Origin: Mermis nigrescens
Lineage: Eukaryota > Nematoda > Enoplea > Mermithida > Mermithidae
DNA length: 64,000 nucleotides
Direction: 5' to 3'
Assembly: GCA_036768485.1 (NCBI GenBank)
Contig: JAVLUZ010000401.1
Span: 124,001 to 188,000 of the forward strand
Under the pieces are notes generated by a model. That model saw only the letters and a list, made by a program, of their open reading frames with translations. It did no database searches and was not told where the DNA came from. Of this stretch, positions 61,796 to 64,000 are shown one piece after another. The first letter of the stretch is position 1, and each line of letters starts with the position of its first letter. The translations under genes and the position numbers were made by a program.

Positions 61796-63309
61796 TTAGG
61801 TGCAACTTGCTCAATACAAACAAATATTAGTGTAAGTATGTTTCTTTGATTCAAATTACAAATTCGTAAAAGAACACTGCAGTGGCGACAAATTGTCAGT
61901 AATTGCAAATATTTTTCAAGTGTGTGTTTGTATTATTGAATGCTGAAAAAATTTTCAATGGAGTCACCCACCACGGTTCGAATCAGATTCTGAATCAAAA
62001 ACATCCGAAACCAATAATAATAATCCAATAATCAGCTAAACGCCCGCGATGTCCGAATTTTTCTGCTGCGGACACTGCGATTTTCGTTCAAGAATACGAA
62101 AAGCATCAAAAACTTTTGGATGCCCCCTTTTCGGCTACATGTACGGCCAATAAAAAAACGAAGCCTGGCAAAGTTTATTGAATGAATATAACGCGATAGC
62201 CAGCCGAAAAAGGTCGATTGATCAAAAGACGTTAATTTTCGTTTTCGTTTTCAAGATTTTTTAGCTGTTGCGGAAGCAGGATTGGCGAACATCATACATG
62301 CACAGTATAGAAATTCTGGGGGTCAACCGAAAGAATTTTTTCTCGGAAATCGTCTAAAAATCGAGAAAAATTGAAGCTTAGCGTTAAAGACGTTTCTGAG
62401 CATTTTCTATATTATTCGATCTGAAAAATGACGAAAACTTTTCAAAAAATTTTTTTTAGCCTTTCTGCTGGGGTCATCGAGAATCTGCTGGGGTCAGTAA
62501 CTTTTTTGGAGGGAGGGTCAGCACCACACCTGGGCATGGGGGTTTGGGGGTATGCACCCCCGAGAAACCAAAATATCCACCGCCAGAAATCAAAATACCC
62601 CCAGAATTCAATTTTTGAATTTTTTTCCGTTTTTTCGCAATTTTTTGATGCCAATGGATAGTGCTTGATGAGAAACGTCGAAAAATGGTGTTTTTTCGCC
62701 ATACCACCATTTTTAGGGCCATTTTTTGACCTTGAAAAAGTCTTGCACCCTCCCCTTCCTCAGAATTTTCTTGCTGTCCACGTATGGTTAGCACACCCTC
62801 CCAAACAGTGGCGGATCTAGGATTTTCCTAAGGGGGGCGGTACCCCTATGGGGGGCGGAACCCTGACTTGGGCGGAAAAATTAGCCGTTTCAACCCGAAA
62901 ATCGCTAAAAATCGCTCAAAAATGCTTAATTTTGCGCACTATTTTGGGCCAATGGGGGCGGCCCCTGCTCCCAAACCTCCCGACCCCCAAGTACATGTAT
63001 GGTGAACACCCCGAATGTATGCTGAAGACATGTTGGTACGTGATTGCTCAACTTAGGCTTGGTATTCTTTCCGTTTCAAACTCGAAACCTGAAATCACGT
63101 AAACTTACTTATGCAGGCACATGTTTTTACTTACTTACTTACTAACTTAATTTCCCAAAGTTTTCGCTGCGAAGAAATGATCAAGTTTTATTTTTATTTC
63201 TACATGGTCTACCAGGCACTTACAAAATATAAAGAATCTTAAATTGATTCTTTGCTACGTGAAAATTTTTTCAAAAGTTACATGTCTGACACAGTCATGA
63301 ACCTGAAAT
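61796..63309. other. Intergenic, repeats only
   Basis: Apart from the family A element, there is MITE-like sequence at about 62290-62460 ('catacatgcacagtatag' start) and an unnamed G-rich repeat at 62810-63000 ('cagtggcggatctaggat'). No gene recognised. Confidence 0.5.
62525..62786 (+). mobile_element. hAT-like MITE family A, copy 5, near-exact TSD
   Basis: Ends CACACCTGGGCATGGGG and (inverted) CATACGTGGACAGC. Flanks GTCAGCAC and GTTAGCAC agree at 7 of 8 positions and fit nTnnnnAn. It is the most complete A-family copy and links the 'acccccagaattcaatttt' body with both ends. Confidence 0.85.
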
Positions 63310-64000
63310 ATTCCTACCTATGCTGCCATGTACATATATATACATGCCTTTTTTTCTGTGATAATCATTGAACTGATTTTCGGCATCAGTAATCGGTCTC
63401 AAATAAGGCGTAAGAAGCCATTTTTCACATGGATACCCAGAATCGTCAAGTAAAATACCGGGTAGGGTGCCATTTTCTAACTGTAATGATAAGTTGCTAG
63501 CAGATAAAATTCTACTGTCGTGAGCTGATCCTGGCCAATCTGCGTAAACGTTCAAAAATTTACCCTCCACATCGCATACTGCTTGGCAATTTATAGAATG
63601 TCGTCGTTTATAATTTACATAATAAATTTCGTCATCACTGGGCGCTAAAACCAATACATGGGTACAATCAATGCATCCTACGACATTCGGTATTTTGCAT
63701 TTCCTATAAAATTTTTGCTTGATCGCATTTAAATCTTCAATACTCCCCATAAAAAATATAGCTTTGTTCAGCATATGCTCGAATAATTGATCCGTGGTTT
63801 CAGTAACAATTCTTGAAACAGTTGATTTCGAATGCAAATTAAACAGTTTCGCCACAGCAAAATAAGGGCTTCCAGTTCAGTAGAAATGCAAGGTTATTGC
63901 CAATTTTAATTCCGTTGAACAACTTGGATTTCCCTTTGCAGGTACTTTCACCGGCAAATAAGCATGAATTCTTTTAAAACAATTTTTCGTAAATCCAAAA
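63310..64000 (-). pseudogene. PIF/Harbinger (HARBI1-like) transposase, broken
   Basis: The minus-strand frame running in from the window edge contains AKLFNLHSKSTVSRIV (helix-turn-helix), then GCIDCTHV (first catalytic Asp), WPGSAHDSRIL (second Asp), DDSGYPCEKWLLTPYL and NQFNDYHRKK, as in DDE_Tnp_4 nucleases. A TGA at 63877-63879 interrupts the upstream part (HFY-stop-TGS). The segment that would hold the third acidic residue is lost and replaced by unrelated 'tacatatatatacatgcc' sequence. It is therefore inactive as read. The rest of the element lies beyond the window. Confidence 0.85.

Overview
This is an AT-rich eukaryotic nuclear window with short exons, GT-AG introns, long introns full of repeats and a 240-base assembly gap (6305-6544). 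The two host genes are animal-type, and the transposon mix (Ty3/gypsy-like, PIF/Harbinger, Tc1/mariner, hAT-like, a CR1/Jockey-like LINE) suggests an arthropod, probably an insect. I cannot name the species. No bacterial features, CRISPR arrays, rRNA or tRNA genes were recognised.

Host genes, both on the minus strand. (1) fumarylacetoacetase (FAH, last step of tyrosine catabolism): ten exons from 54946 down to 40775. Intron phases fit throughout, but exons 1 and 4 each carry an apparent frameshifting indel and the C-terminal exon was not found. (2) A PTCD1-type mitochondrial pentatricopeptide-repeat protein: eleven recognised exons from 36380 down to 9476, spanning about 27 kb, with one piece missing after exon 6. 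The two genes are tandem, with FAH upstream. They share no pathway; the link is only positional.

Layout. 1-1856: direct-repeat copy R1, rich in GTGTAAA. 1890-5117: gag and protease of an LTR retrotransposon (minus strand), no reverse transcriptase. 5540-7740: LTR-like inverted arms around the gap. 8665-9393: orphan ORF just past the PTCD1 stop. 9476-36380: PTCD1, whose introns hold a long-terminal-inverted-repeat element (10133-12422), a second R1 copy, a hAT-like element with another hAT-like element nested in it (15008-16492), a Harbinger element carrying a transposase fragment (17197-18032) and many small hAT-like MITEs. 36381-40774: MITE-rich spacer. 40775-54946: FAH, whose introns hold a Tc1/mariner-like element, MITEs and a foldback-like element with inverted minisatellites (48389-50520). 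55000-59220: repeats. 59225-61560: decayed LINE. 62525-62786: MITE. 63310-64000: broken Harbinger transposase.

Main points. Most small repeats are non-autonomous hAT-like elements: several families with different interiors share CA(G/T)ACATG-type ends and 8-bp target-site duplications, and the palindrome GGCGCGAAGCGCC recurs in several of them. One such element sits exactly at a PTCD1 splice acceptor, so that its target-site duplication has duplicated the acceptor.
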